Positions 37,966-44,884 of a stretch of 64,000 nt of DNA are shown here, in pieces. The stretch's first letter is position 1; the number at the start of each line of letters is the position of its first letter. The DNA is from Bradyrhizobium sp. G127 (GTDB lineage: Bacteria; Pseudomonadota; Alphaproteobacteria; Rhizobiales; Xanthobacteraceae): assembly GCF_021502575.1 (NCBI RefSeq), contig NZ_JAKFGN010000002.1, positions 744,001 through 808,000 of the forward strand. The letters run 5' to 3'. The notes under the pieces are model-generated. The model was not told the DNA's origin. It did no database searches and saw only the letters and a list, made by a program, of their open reading frames with translations. Position numbers and translations under genes: made by a program.

Positions 37966-38045
37966 TCATCATTCCGGGCGGCGCGGCATTCTTCATGCGC
38001 TCCGCAGACCCGAAATCTCGCTCGACGATGACGAAATACAAAAAC
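37966..38045. repeat. REP-like element, family B (CATTCCGGGCG)
   Basis: TCATCATTCCGGGCGGCGCGGCATTC... and ...GCTCCGCAGACCCGAAATCTCG are related to copies at 40741-40850, 42053-42152 and 42671-42780. It lies between groEL and the low-G+C gene pair. Confidence 0.6.
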
Positions 38046-38093
38046 CCGACAGCGATACCTTTTTTGTTTGCCACTTCAAATCCGCAGCCAAAC

Positions 38094-38555
38094 CTACTTC
38101 TTAGCCTGTCCGAAGAGATTGACGAGAGCCTCGTGAGCGACAGAGACGTCAGCGGCCACACTACGCGCGAGTTCGATTGCGCCATCCGGAGTTTTGAGGT
38201 TGCCTTCCTCGGAGTCGATCATCAGCCCCTTGACCAGACCCACATAGGCTGCCGCCGCCTGGTAGGCTGCGGCACTGCCTTCGAAACTCATGCTCCAACG
38301 CAAGGTGTGGATGTGAGCTACATGCTCAGGAAACGCGACTTTGGGAAATATCTCGCGCAATTCAGCAAGACCGCTTCGGCTTAGCTCCATAAGCACGGGT
38401 GTCTTCAGATACTCTGTGCGTAATCGCACCTCCTTTGTCTGCAATGTCTCGTCGTCGAGAAAACGGACATCAAAGCCAAGTGCGTCGATGGCCTTTTGCC
38501 AAGCCTGCGTGGAAGGAACGTCCTGATCGGAGAGCAAATATATTTCCATGCTCAT
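38094..38555 (-). CDS. Hypothetical protein, candidate partner or immunity protein
   Basis: A protein of 153 residues, unrecognised. It is acidic and mostly helical in its C-terminal half ('AAYQAAAAYVGLVKGLMIDSEEG', 'DGAIELARSVAADVSVAHEALVNLF'). Its ATG overlaps the stop of the upstream nuclease-like gene by four bases, so the two are translationally coupled. Toxin-then-small-acidic-gene order suggests an immunity role; this is inference from position. G+C is lower than in the flanks. Confidence 0.6.
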   Translation of the reverse strand: MSMEIYLLSDQDVPSTQAWQKAIDALGFDVRFLDDETLQTKEVRLRTEYLKTPVLMELSRSGLAELREIFPKVAFPEHVAHIHTLRWSMSFEGSAAAYQAAAAYVGLVKGLMIDSEEGNLKTPDGAIELARSVAADVSVAHEALVNLFGQAKK

Positions 38556-39178
38556 CGTGCCAATCTCCAGAGCAAATCATAAGATTTGCGAGATACACCT
38601 CGAGTCACGTTCAGTTCAAAGACTGGCGTACCTGATGCCGCGCCGGTTTTCTCGCGCAATTCGTCAGCCCTCTTTTGAGACATGCGAGCGTTGCCCGTCT
38701 TCACATCGTAGATCGCAACAATATCGCCCTGAATATTGCGCAATGTAACGTCAGTACGAACACTGCCAGCAAATCCATAATAAGGATCGGCATCTTCCAG
38801 GCTGAATGTGCGTTCTATGTCGCCTATACCCTGCAGGCCCTTTAGCCAGACTTCAAGACCGAATGCCGTATGCACAAGCATCCCATAGACCTGCGGACTC
38901 ATCGAAGGCAGATATTCAAGCTTCTCGATGACATCCGTCAAAATATCGCTCAAAGCATCCGACGTCTCGTCGATGCTTTGAATTCCCGTGTAGAAGCCGG
39001 TTGAGGTCGTGACGACAACCCCGCCTCCGCTTGTCCAGCGACCATGAGCATCCCTCGGCTGATCCTGGTTAAACCCGGCTTTCAATGCCAACATAAAATG
39101 ATGGAACGCATCATCCGCTTTCCACGCGAAAATTCTGCCCTCCAATTCGACTAGCTTCCTTTGTAAGCTCACCATCAA
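38552..39178 (-). CDS. PD-(D/E)XK nuclease-like protein, candidate toxin
   Basis: A protein of 208 residues. Residues 37-52 carry '[16 protein letters not shown]', a QPRD-x-x-GRW motif seen in phage-type and rhizobial toxin-like proteins. The C-terminal part has '[29 protein letters not shown]': Asp143 and the DxK of YDVKTG (Asp158, Lys160) fit the restriction-endonuclease-fold active site. There is no signal peptide or membrane helix. The gene lies in a low-G+C insert between two copies of the groEL 3' end. The nuclease activity is inferred. Confidence 0.6.
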   Translation of the reverse strand: MMVSLQRKLVELEGRIFAWKADDAFHHFMLALKAGFNQDQPRDAHGRWTSGGGVVVTTSTGFYTGIQSIDETSDALSDILTDVIEKLEYLPSMSPQVYGMLVHTAFGLEVWLKGLQGIGDIERTFSLEDADPYYGFAGSVRTDVTLRNIQGDIVAIYDVKTGNARMSQKRADELREKTGAASGTPVFELNVTRGVSRKSYDLLWRLAR

Positions 39179-39273
39179 AATTCTTCCCGCTTAAGCAATA
39201 CTTGGAAATCGTAATAAGGATTTTATTCCTAGTCAAGATATTTATGATCCAACGCGACCTCTTTTGCATCGGT

Positions 39274-39375
39274 CTGATCACCACCGAAGCCATGATCGCC
39301 GAACTGCCCAAGAAGGGCGGCGCCGCCGGCGGCGGAATGCCTCCGGGCGGCGGCATGGGCGGCATGGACTTCTAA
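39274..39375 (+). pseudogene. Duplicate of the groEL 3' end (33 codons and stop)
   Basis: These 102 bases match 37792-37893 with four differences, all synonymous third-position changes (ATT/ATC, GGT/GGC, GCG/GCC, GAT/GAC). They encode [16 protein letters not shown]...GGMGGMDF and the stop. No start codon or upstream chaperonin sequence is present; the match begins abruptly at 39274. A terminator follows, as it does after the real gene. Confidence 0.9.
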
Positions 39376-39413
39376 GACGTCCATCAGACTTCCAAGCTGA
39401 ATACGAAATACGA

Positions 39414-39441
39414 AAGGCCCGGAGCAATCCGGGCCTTTTTG
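39414..39441 (+). terminator. Intrinsic terminator after the groEL tail copy
   Basis: AAGGCCCGG and CCGGGCCTT form a 9-bp stem with the loop AGCAAT, followed by TTTTGTT. It is preceded by AATACGAA, as is the terminator of groEL at 37925-37954, so the duplication covers more than the coding tail, though the stems differ in sequence. Confidence 0.85.
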
Positions 39442-39447
39442 TTATGT

Positions 39448-39570
39448 CGTCATTGCGAGCCAACGGCTCCGGCTCCGCCGGCCCGATGACCGGCTGCGCG
39501 AAGCAATCGATCGATGGTCCAGCAATTGACGGCTGGATTGCTTCGTCGCTATCGCTGCTCGCAATGACGA
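39448..39570. repeat. REP-like element, family A
   Basis: CGTCATTGCGAGCCAACGG on the left faces CGCTGCTCGCAATGACG on the right, with inner GAAGCAATCG/GGATTGCTTCG. It is longer than its relatives because of an inserted middle part. Confidence 0.7.
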
Positions 39571-39605
39571 CCCCTGCTACGTCGCCGCATTCTCTGCCCC
39601 GCGCC

Positions 39606-40610
39606 CTACCTCGCCCTCTCCTTCGCCCGCTGCAGCCTTGCGATCGCGGCGCGGATCGGCGCGAACGGCCCGTATTTGTGCTGCCGCTCGCTGAAGCCGT
39701 CCGCGTAAGGGCCGTAAGCCGCATCGACCGGCTTCTTCAGACGATCCGGAAAGTCCTTGTCCAGCCCCGCCTTCTTTGGGCGCGGCTGCGACACCATGTA
39801 GGCGGCGACGTCCCACGCCTGCGCCACCGACAGGCGCGGATTCCAGTAATCGACGCCGTGCGGCATGTTGAAATGCACGAAGTTCGCGGCCGTGATCAGC
39901 CGCGCCATGCCCGCGCCGTCGTTGAAACTGTCCGGCCCCCACAAAGGCGGCACCATGTAGCCGAGATCGGTGGTCGGCAGGCTGCGGCGAATGCCTGAGC
40001 CATCGGTGTTGTGGCAGGAGAGACAGGCGCTCGCATAAATCTTCTTGCCGCGCACAGGATCGGCCGCGCGCTTCAGTTCAGGCATCGCACCGGCGCCGAG
40101 GCCCGGCAAGGTCTCGCCGGGTGCCACGCCCGACGACAGAAACTTGATATAGGCGACGATGGCCTGCATCTCCGCGCTGTCGTCCGGCAGCGGGCGGCCA
40201 TTGAGGCTGCGCGCCATGCACGAATTCACGCGGTCCTCGATGGTGATCGTTGCGCCGAGCCGCGCGCTGTATTGCGGAAACAGCTCGTACAGACCGAAGA
40301 TCGGCAACCCGAACTTCTTCGTGCCGGCCTGAAGGTGGCAGTTGCTGCAGGCGAGATTGTTGCCGGCATACCGCTTGGCGGGGTCCGCCACCTCCGGCCC
40401 GATATGGGCGTAGGTCGCCGTGATGAGATCGCGGCCGCGGCGCACCTGCAGGCCATAGGCATCGGACGACAGCGCGCCGACCTCGGGCACCGTCCAGACT
40501 TTCGGCGCGGTCGTCTGCGCCAGCGCGGAATGGGAGACAGCGACGGCAACCGCGAGCGCGACAAGCCGGACGACACCAAGTGGAAACCGCCGACCCTGAT
40601 GCGATGTCAT
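39606..40610 (-). CDS. Diheme cytochrome c resembling thiosulfate dehydrogenase TsdA
   Basis: A secreted protein of 334 residues. The signal peptide (about 1-32) is followed by two heme sites, CSNCH (88-92) and CLSCH (196-200). Between them 'VNSCMARSLNGRPLP' carries Cys131, in the place of the unusual axial Cys ligand of TsdA heme 1, and 'NFVHFNMPHG' gives a possible Met ligand for heme 2. TsdA oxidises thiosulfate to tetrathionate or does the reverse. I chose the ATG at 40610 because it starts the signal peptide. Confidence 0.75.
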   Translation of the reverse strand: MTSHQGRRFPLGVVRLVALAVAVAVSHSALAQTTAPKVWTVPEVGALSSDAYGLQVRRGRDLITATYAHIGPEVADPAKRYAGNNLACSNCHLQAGTKKFGLPIFGLYELFPQYSARLGATITIEDRVNSCMARSLNGRPLPDDSAEMQAIVAYIKFLSSGVAPGETLPGLGAGAMPELKRAADPVRGKKIYASACLSCHNTDGSGIRRSLPTTDLGYMVPPLWGPDSFNDGAGMARLITAANFVHFNMPHGVDYWNPRLSVAQAWDVAAYMVSQPRPKKAGLDKDFPDRLKKPVDAAYGPYADGFSERQHKYGPFAPIRAAIARLQRAKERAR

Positions 40611-40715
40611 GCCCCGCCCCCGTGATTGAAAGCGCAGCGTCTGCGCCTCGATTCGTTGGGCACAGAGTAATTGCGTCACATGACGGGTGTCACGGGCGAA
40701 ACGGCAGATGCGACT

Positions 40716-40850
40716 GCGGCGGCATGGGTGGCACGGACGTCCAAGACGGCCCGTCATTCCGGGCGCGAGGCAGCGCGAAGCGGTGCATCGCAGACCCGGA
40801 ATCTCGCTCAGCGATCACGACATGCAAAACCCCGGCGATGCCCGGGTTTT
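40716..40850. repeat. Degenerate groEL-tail-like sequence followed by family B repeat
   Basis: GCGGCGGCATGGGTGGCACGG (40716-40736) and then ACGTCCAAGACGGCC align with the groEL C-terminal codons and the stop-codon region ('...GGCATGGACTTCTAAGACGTCC' at 39361-39382, with mismatches). A family B element with CGTCATTCCGGGCGCGAGGC... and a CCCCGG...CCGGGTTTT hairpin continues to 40850. A near-copy lies at 42648-42780. Confidence 0.6.
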
Positions 40851-40878
40851 GGTCTGAACATTGTCGCTTTCAATTTCG

Positions 40879-40930
40879 TAGCCCGGACGAGCGCAGCGAA
40901 TCCGGGAATAGAGCATCCGGCTTCGCGCGC
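40879..40930. repeat. REP-like element, family C (GCCCGGACGAGCG)
   Basis: GTAGCCCGGACGAGCGCAGCGAATCCGGGAATAGAGCATCCGGCTTCGC, given here by its ends, is shared with 41966-42048. The latter copy also has the inverted partner CATCCGGGCTACG. Confidence 0.6.
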
Positions 40931-40981
40931 AAGCCGCCCGCCCGCGCCACTTGCCGCGCCCCACGCCTGAATATATAAATC

Positions 40982-40998
40982 ATATACGAATCGTATAT
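40982..40998. promoter_or_regulatory. 17-bp palindrome upstream of the RHH gene (candidate operator)
   Basis: ATATACGA-A-TCGTATAT is a perfect palindrome with one central base. It lies 13 bases before the GTG start of the ribbon-helix-helix gene and abuts its ribosome site, the position expected of an autoregulatory antitoxin-type operator. Confidence 0.7.
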
Positions 40999-41011
40999 TC
41001 AGGAGTGGCCC

Positions 41012-41224
41012 GTGGGTATCGTCAACATCGAGGATGAGCTGCACGAGCAGCTTCGCAGGGCGAGCAAGGCGTCCTATCGATCGATCAACGCCCAGGCGGC
41101 GTTCTGGATCAGGATCGGCATGCTCTGCGAGTTGAACCCGGGCCTCACCTTCCAGGAGCTTGTGGCGCGCGAGCTGAAGGCGGCGGGCGTCGACACCGCC
41201 GATTTCGCGGCGACGGCGGCATGA
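41012..41224 (+). CDS. ParD-like ribbon-helix-helix protein
   Basis: A protein of 70 residues. 'GIVNIEDELHEQLRRASKASYRSINAQAAFWIRIG' fits an RHH DNA-binding fold (beta strand then two helices), of the ParD-like type. The GTG start has CAGGAG at suitable distance and a palindrome just upstream. Its stop codon overlaps the start of the following methionine aminopeptidase gene (ATGA), so the two are translationally coupled. It is probably an autoregulator, and possibly an antitoxin-like protein without a classical toxin. Confidence 0.75.
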   Translation: MGIVNIEDELHEQLRRASKASYRSINAQAAFWIRIGMLCELNPGLTFQELVARELKAAGVDTADFAATAA

Positions 41225-41979
41225 CGAAGACGCCGGCGGAGGTTGAACTGCTGGCGGAGTCGGGCCGCCTGCTCGCATCGGTGTTCGCGCACCTGGACGG
41301 ACAATCGCTCGCCGGGTTGACCACCCTGCAGGTCAACGACCTCGTCGAGGCATTCATTGTCAAACAGCTTGGCGCGCGGCCTGCCAGCAAAGGCCAGTAT
41401 GGCTACGGCTTCGTGCTGAACAGTTCGAGGAACGAGGTGGTCTGCCACGGCGTGCCGTCGAGCGACGAGGTTTTGCAGAATGGCGACATCGTCAATTTCG
41501 ACATCACGCTGGAGAAGCACGGCTATATCGCGGATTCCAGCAAGACATTCCTCATCGGAAATGTGGAGCCCACCGCGAGGCGGCTGGTTCGCACCGCCTA
41601 TGACGCCATGTGGAAGGGCATCCGCGCGGTGCGCCCGGGCGCCAAGCTGGGCGACATCGGCTTCGCCATCGAGCGGCACGCAAAGCGGAACGGCTATTCG
41701 ATCGTGCGGGAATACTGCGGTCACGGCATCGGGCGCGAGATGCACGAAGCACCGCAGGTGCTGCATTTCGGAAAACCGGGGACCGGCCTGACGCTGCGCG
41801 AAGGCATGGTCTTCACGATTGAGCCGATGCTGAACCAGGGACGCAGGACGGTTCGAACCGAGGACGACGGATGGACCGTTGTCACCGTGGACAGGAAGCT
41901 GTCCGCACAGTTCGAGCACACGGTTGCAGTCACTCATGACGGCGTCCGCGTGTTGACGTTGCGTCCGGACGAAGCGTAG
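41221..41979 (+). CDS. map: Methionine aminopeptidase, type I
   Basis: A metallo-aminopeptidase of 252 residues that removes initiator Met. The five metal ligands are visible: 'NGDIVNFDITLEKHGYIADSSKTFLIG' (two Asp), 'GHGIGREMHEAPQVLHFG' (His), 'MVFTIEPML' (Glu) and 'FEHTVAVTHDGVRVLT' (Glu). Its ATG overlaps the end of the RHH gene, which is unusual for a housekeeping map; it is probably a second copy carried by an accessory unit. Confidence 0.9.
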   Translation: MTKTPAEVELLAESGRLLASVFAHLDGQSLAGLTTLQVNDLVEAFIVKQLGARPASKGQYGYGFVLNSSRNEVVCHGVPSSDEVLQNGDIVNFDITLEKHGYIADSSKTFLIGNVEPTARRLVRTAYDAMWKGIRAVRPGAKLGDIGFAIERHAKRNGYSIVREYCGHGIGREMHEAPQVLHFGKPGTGLTLREGMVFTIEPMLNQGRRTVRTEDDGWTVVTVDRKLSAQFEHTVAVTHDGVRVLTLRPDEA

Positions 41980-42048
41980 CGAAATCCGGGAATAGAGCAT
42001 CCGGCTTCGCCCCGGATTGCGCGACGCTCCATCCGGGCTACGCTGGCT
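41966..42048. repeat. REP-like element, family C
   Basis: GTCCGGACGAAGCGTAGCGAAATCCGGGAATAGAGCATCCGGCTTCGC (shown by ends) faces CATCCGGGCTACG. It overlaps the 3' end of the map gene and resembles 40879-40930. Confidence 0.65.
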
Positions 42049-42052
42049 CCAT

Positions 42053-42152
42053 CCCGTCATTCCGGGCGCGGCGCGGCATTCGTCATGCCGCTCCGCAGAC
42101 CCGGAATCTTGTCGCGAATTGGGGGATAGCCCGCGCGGCGCCGGGTTTTTTT
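42053..42152. repeat. REP-like element, family B
   Basis: CGTCATTCCGGGCGCGGCGC is followed by CGCAGACCCGGAATCTTG and ends in GCGGCGCCGGGTTTTTT. It is related to 37966-38045 and 42671-42780, but has no groEL-tail-like part. Confidence 0.65.
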
Positions 42153-42179
42153 GCCGCCAAAAGATGCTAGAATGCAAAT

Positions 42180-42380
42180 ATGAGCAATGTCGAAGACATC
42201 GAGAAAGCGATCGAAAAGCTCGCCCCCGGCGAACTCGCGAAATTCCGCGCGTGGTTCGACGCATTCGATGCCGCGCGCTTCGACGAGCGGATCGAGCGCG
42301 ATGCGCGCGACGGCAAGCTCGATGGTCTGGCGGCGCAGGCCCTGGCCGCGCATCGCAACGGCCGCACTGGCGGGCTGTGA
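42180..42380 (+). CDS. Short antitoxin-like protein
   Basis: A charged, helical protein of 66 residues ('DIEKAIEKLAPGELAKFRAWFDAFDAARFDERIERDARDGKLDGLAAQALAAHR'-type). This layout, with 'DGKLDGLAAQAL' before the end, is common in short antitoxins paired with RelE/ParE-like toxins. Its stop overlaps the GTG start of the next gene by four bases. No DNA-binding motif is evident. It has no strong ribosome site. Confidence 0.7.
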   Translation: MSNVEDIEKAIEKLAPGELAKFRAWFDAFDAARFDERIERDARDGKLDGLAAQALAAHRNGRTGGL

Positions 42381-42637
42381 AACACTTCGCCAGTCCTGAA
42401 TTCTGGTCTGCCTATCGACGCCTCCCCATCCATGTCCGCGCTCTGGCCGACAGGAATTTCGCGTTGCTGAAAAGCGATCCGCGACACCCTTCCCTGCACT
42501 TCAAACAGGTTGGCCGCTACTACAGCGCCCGTGTCGGCCTGCGTTATCGCGCCCTCGCGGTCGAAACCGATGACGGACTGCTGTGGTTCTGGATCGGCTC
42601 CCACGCGGACTACGATGCGTTGTTGAAGCAGGGATAG
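42377..42637 (+). CDS. RelE/ParE-like toxin
   Basis: A basic protein of 86 residues with the RelE/ParE fold pattern: 'VKHFASPEFWSAYRRLPIHVRALADRNFALLKSDPRHPSLHFKQVG', then 'YSARVGLRYRALAVE' and 'WFWIGSHADYDALL'. It is of the ribosome-dependent RNase or gyrase-poison superfamily; the exact target is unknown. The GTG start at 42377 overlaps the antitoxin gene (GTGA). The frame runs upstream to 42017 but the earlier part is not gene-like. Confidence 0.75.
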   Translation: MKHFASPEFWSAYRRLPIHVRALADRNFALLKSDPRHPSLHFKQVGRYYSARVGLRYRALAVETDDGLLWFWIGSHADYDALLKQG

Positions 42638-42647
42638 CTCCCGTGAA

Positions 42648-42780
42648 CCGGCATGGGGCGGGATGGATTTCCAAGACGTCCGTCATTCCGGGCGCGATGC
42701 AGCGCGGAGCGGTGCATCGCAGACCCGGAATCTCGCTCCGCGATCACGACATGCAAAACCCCGGCGATGCCGGGGGCTTG
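42648..42780. repeat. Degenerate groEL-tail-like sequence followed by family B repeat
   Basis: CCGGCATGGGGCGGGATGG (42648-42666), then ATTTCCAAGACGTCC, aligns with the last codons and 3' flank of groEL (GGCGGCATGGACTTCTAAGACGTCC, split here) with one inserted base. The rest, to a CCCCGG/CCGGGG hairpin near 42758-42776, nearly matches 40741-40850. Confidence 0.6.
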
Positions 42781-43005
42781 TTTGACCTAGTATTTCCTGC
42801 GGGAATTGCAGCCCTTAATCCGTTTTTCCCGCTAATCGTCTCGCCACTCGCATCAGAGCCGCGCCAACCGACTGAGAAAACGCCGCCTAGCGGCGGCGTG
42901 GATTCACGGCAATTCAAGGGGGACAAAATCGAGGCTGCCTTGACTCCTGATAAGAGAATCACTGAGGCTTATGATTGGTGCGGTGCGATTCGCACTTGCG
43001 GAAAA

Positions 43006-43028
43006 ACCGGGGTCTCGAACACCCCGGC
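43006..43028 (-). terminator. Terminator-like hairpin on the minus strand
   Basis: The stem is CCGGGGT with ACCCCGG and a seven-base loop. On the minus strand it is followed by TTTTTCC. It could end leftward transcription. Confidence 0.5.
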
Positions 43029-43145
43029 TTCCGTGATCCACAACTAGCCTTGGGGCTTTTGCAGAAAGTCATCACAAACGGCACCGTAAGGGGTCGTGAC
43101 TCGCTGTCAAGAGTCTCCGAGGCCTTTTCTGAAAAGGCCAATGAA

Positions 43146-43334
43146 ATGAAGACCCCGACTTATCAACTGACATTCGATGACGCTGTGGATATCTGGCTGC
43201 GTCATTGGAACGGTGAGTTCCAGCACAGAATCGCTGCAACATTCGACGTCAATCCCGGTCGCGTGAACGAGGTACTGAAAGGCGCTAAGCATGCAGGGAG
43301 CCGCGAAGCGGCTATGACCCGTCAATCCGCTTGA
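43146..43334 (+). CDS. Small HTH-like hypothetical protein
   Basis: A protein of 62 residues: 'TYQLTFDDAVDIWLRHWNGEFQHRIAATFDVNPGRVNEVLKGAKHAGSREAA'-type, where 'FQHRIAATFDVNPGRVNEVLKG' resembles a helix-turn-helix. Similar short proteins occur in rhizobial mobile DNA. No clear ribosome site is seen at the ATG, and its upstream frame is open, so the start is uncertain. A terminator follows directly. Confidence 0.6.
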   Translation: MKTPTYQLTFDDAVDIWLRHWNGEFQHRIAATFDVNPGRVNEVLKGAKHAGSREAAMTRQSA

Positions 43335-43340
43335 GAAAAG

Positions 43341-43363
43341 ACCCGGCGTAAGCCGGGTTTTTT
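43341..43363 (+). terminator. Intrinsic terminator
   Basis: ACCCGGC-GTAA-GCCGGGT forms a 7-bp stem followed by TTTTT. It lies directly after the small HTH-like gene and could also serve the minus-strand gene opposite. Confidence 0.8.
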
Positions 43364-43364
43364 G

Positions 43365-43592
43365 TCACTTGAGCGCAAGCATCGACTTTAAGCGCAAAGC
43401 TGCCTCTTCAGAAGTCAAGCGCGCAAGAACGTGAACTTCGCTGGGCTCAGCGCCGCCTTTCGTTTCGAAGAGGAAATAGCCGCTCTTGTCCTCAATCTCT
43501 TCTCCCGACAACTCCACACGACGCTCCGTGATCGGCGCGATGCAGATCGTGGTCTCATCATCCACCTGCGCGCTGAAATAAAAATCCGACAT
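43365..43592 (-). CDS. Hypothetical protein
   Basis: An acidic protein of 75 residues ('YFSAQVDDETTICIAPITERRVELSGEEIEDKSGYFLFE', 'VHVLARLTSEEAALRLKSML'), unrecognised. The ATG at 43592 has GGAGGG eight bases upstream. It is divergent from the following gene with only 20 bases between start codons. Confidence 0.65.
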   Translation of the reverse strand: MSDFYFSAQVDDETTICIAPITERRVELSGEEIEDKSGYFLFETKGGAEPSEVHVLARLTSEEAALRLKSMLALK

Positions 43593-43612
43593 CACACCCT
43601 CCGAGGATCCAA

Positions 43613-44341
43613 ATGGACAAATCCGAAAAAACTCACGTTTTGGTGCCAGAAGCAGAAATCACCGTCCGCTATCTTGCTGACTACATGGCTGCCTCCGAGC
43701 GAAAGCGGCGTTCGATTGTTGAAGGATGCAAGTATCGGCCCCTTGCAAGGTTGCTTCAGCACAAGGAGGCAGCGATCACGATTTCGAGCGCTATTCGATC
43801 GGGCTCGCCCGACCCTAAAGCCTTGCTAAAAAAAGCAGAATTCATTCGCAACAAGCTTGCGACTGGCGACTTTGATGCTCTCACTAACGAGGCTAACGCC
43901 GACTACGTAGAGAAGTTCAGCGAGGTAGTCGCTAGCATCAATCTGCCGGATGCGGAGATTTTGCCGGGCAAGTCTTTCCCCCCTCTGAAAGTGCATGGGG
44001 TCAGGGTGAAGTTCTCGCCAAATCTGCTGCTGCGCCGATTGGATAAGTCCAATAAACAGCGAACAGGGGCGTTTATGTTGAGATACGCAAAAGGCAAGCC
44101 TCTTGGAGCAGATGTCGGCGGCTATCAGTCAGCGGCCGCTTTCGGCATTTTGAAGGAATATCTGGCAGAGCATGGGGCTGAAGCTGATAGGAGCATTTGC
44201 GTTACGCTAGATGCCGTGACCGGCAGTCTTTACCCTGCACCGGGCAGCGCCATAACGATGTTTGCGAACATGAAGGCTGCTTGCCAGTCGATCGCAGAAA
44301 GGTGGCCCAATATTCCACCCCCAAAAGGAGCAATCATTTAG
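43613..44341 (+). CDS. Hypothetical protein of the accessory region
   Basis: A protein of 242 residues that I do not recognise. The N-terminal half is charged and helical ('YLADYMAASERKRRSIVEGCKYRPLARLLQH'). The C-terminal part has conserved-looking 'LRYAKGKPLGADVGGYQSAAAFGILKEYL', 'CVTLDAVTG' and 'CQSIAERWPNIPPP'. The repeated RYAKGK/TLDA layout could be an enzyme fold, but no family is assigned. GAGGATCC lies just upstream of the ATG. G+C is low for the window. Confidence 0.65.
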   Translation: MDKSEKTHVLVPEAEITVRYLADYMAASERKRRSIVEGCKYRPLARLLQHKEAAITISSAIRSGSPDPKALLKKAEFIRNKLATGDFDALTNEANADYVEKFSEVVASINLPDAEILPGKSFPPLKVHGVRVKFSPNLLLRRLDKSNKQRTGAFMLRYAKGKPLGADVGGYQSAAAFGILKEYLAEHGAEADRSICVTLDAVTGSLYPAPGSAITMFANMKAACQSIAERWPNIPPPKGAII

Positions 44342-44781
44342 TGATCTAGTTCGGTAGGTATCCTTGGAGGCTTTGCGGCAAGTCCAACGTACCGCAAGAG
44401 AGAGCGCTACGAAATTCAGATCAATGGCAATTGCAATATTTCGTGATGGGGATAGCAATCCCCGCCCTCCAAACCTCTCTTATGTTCGGCATGTCCCGCC
44501 CCGTCATGAGGGGCGTTCGCGATCGTCACGATACGCGGGGCGGGATGCGGTGGCCGCTTGCGGCGTCCGATCCGGCACATGAAAAGTGCGCCGGATGACG
44601 ACAGCGCAGCTCGCGGACGGTTGAAGTCGCGTGGTCCTGGCGCCGCGATGCTGGCGTCGAAAGGAAATAGCGAGTCGTCGCTTCGTTCGCGAAGGTGGCG
44701 GAAGATCGTAGTTTCCAGAGCGGTGGCGAAAGAGCCCGTCCACCGGGGAGAGCGCGAAACAGGCCGTTCCAACCATTGCGT

Positions 44782-44884
44782 GCGGAACGCCGGATGTCTC
44801 CGGCGCGACCGTGGCGACTACGCTCGTGTGCTTTTTCACTTTGCACACGAGGCTGCGGATGCGCTTGCGCATCCGGCGTTCCGC
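44782..44884. ncRNA. Multi-stem folded element inside the dispersed repeat
   Basis: GCGGAACGCCGGATG at 44782-44796 is the exact reverse complement of 44870-44884 (15 bp). Within it, CTCGTGTGC (44823-44831) pairs with GCACACGAG (44843-44851), and CGGATGCGC (44856-44864) pairs with GCGCATCCG (44867-44875). The last stem competes with the outer one, so two folds are possible. Whether it is transcribed is unknown. Confidence 0.45.

Larger units (their letters stand above)
40611..41011. other. Intergenic region with groEL-tail-like and REP repeats
   Basis: About 400 bases between the tsdA-like gene and the RHH gene. It contains the groEL-tail-like sequence and family B repeat (40716-40850), a family C repeat (40879-40930) and the palindromic operator at 40982-40998. 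No gene is seen. Confidence 0.6.
42638..43145. other. Intergenic region after the toxin gene
   Basis: About 500 bases with a groEL-tail-like/family B repeat at its left, a small hairpin (ACGCCGCC...GGCGGCGT, 42880-42899) and a minus-strand terminator-like hairpin at 43006-43028. No gene is supported. Base composition is lower in G+C from about 42780 on. Confidence 0.5.

Noticed and set aside
42017-42376. The upstream extension of the RelE-like toxin frame
   Set aside because: It runs through a REP-like repeat and the antitoxin gene in another frame; the GTG at 42377 explains the toxin fully.
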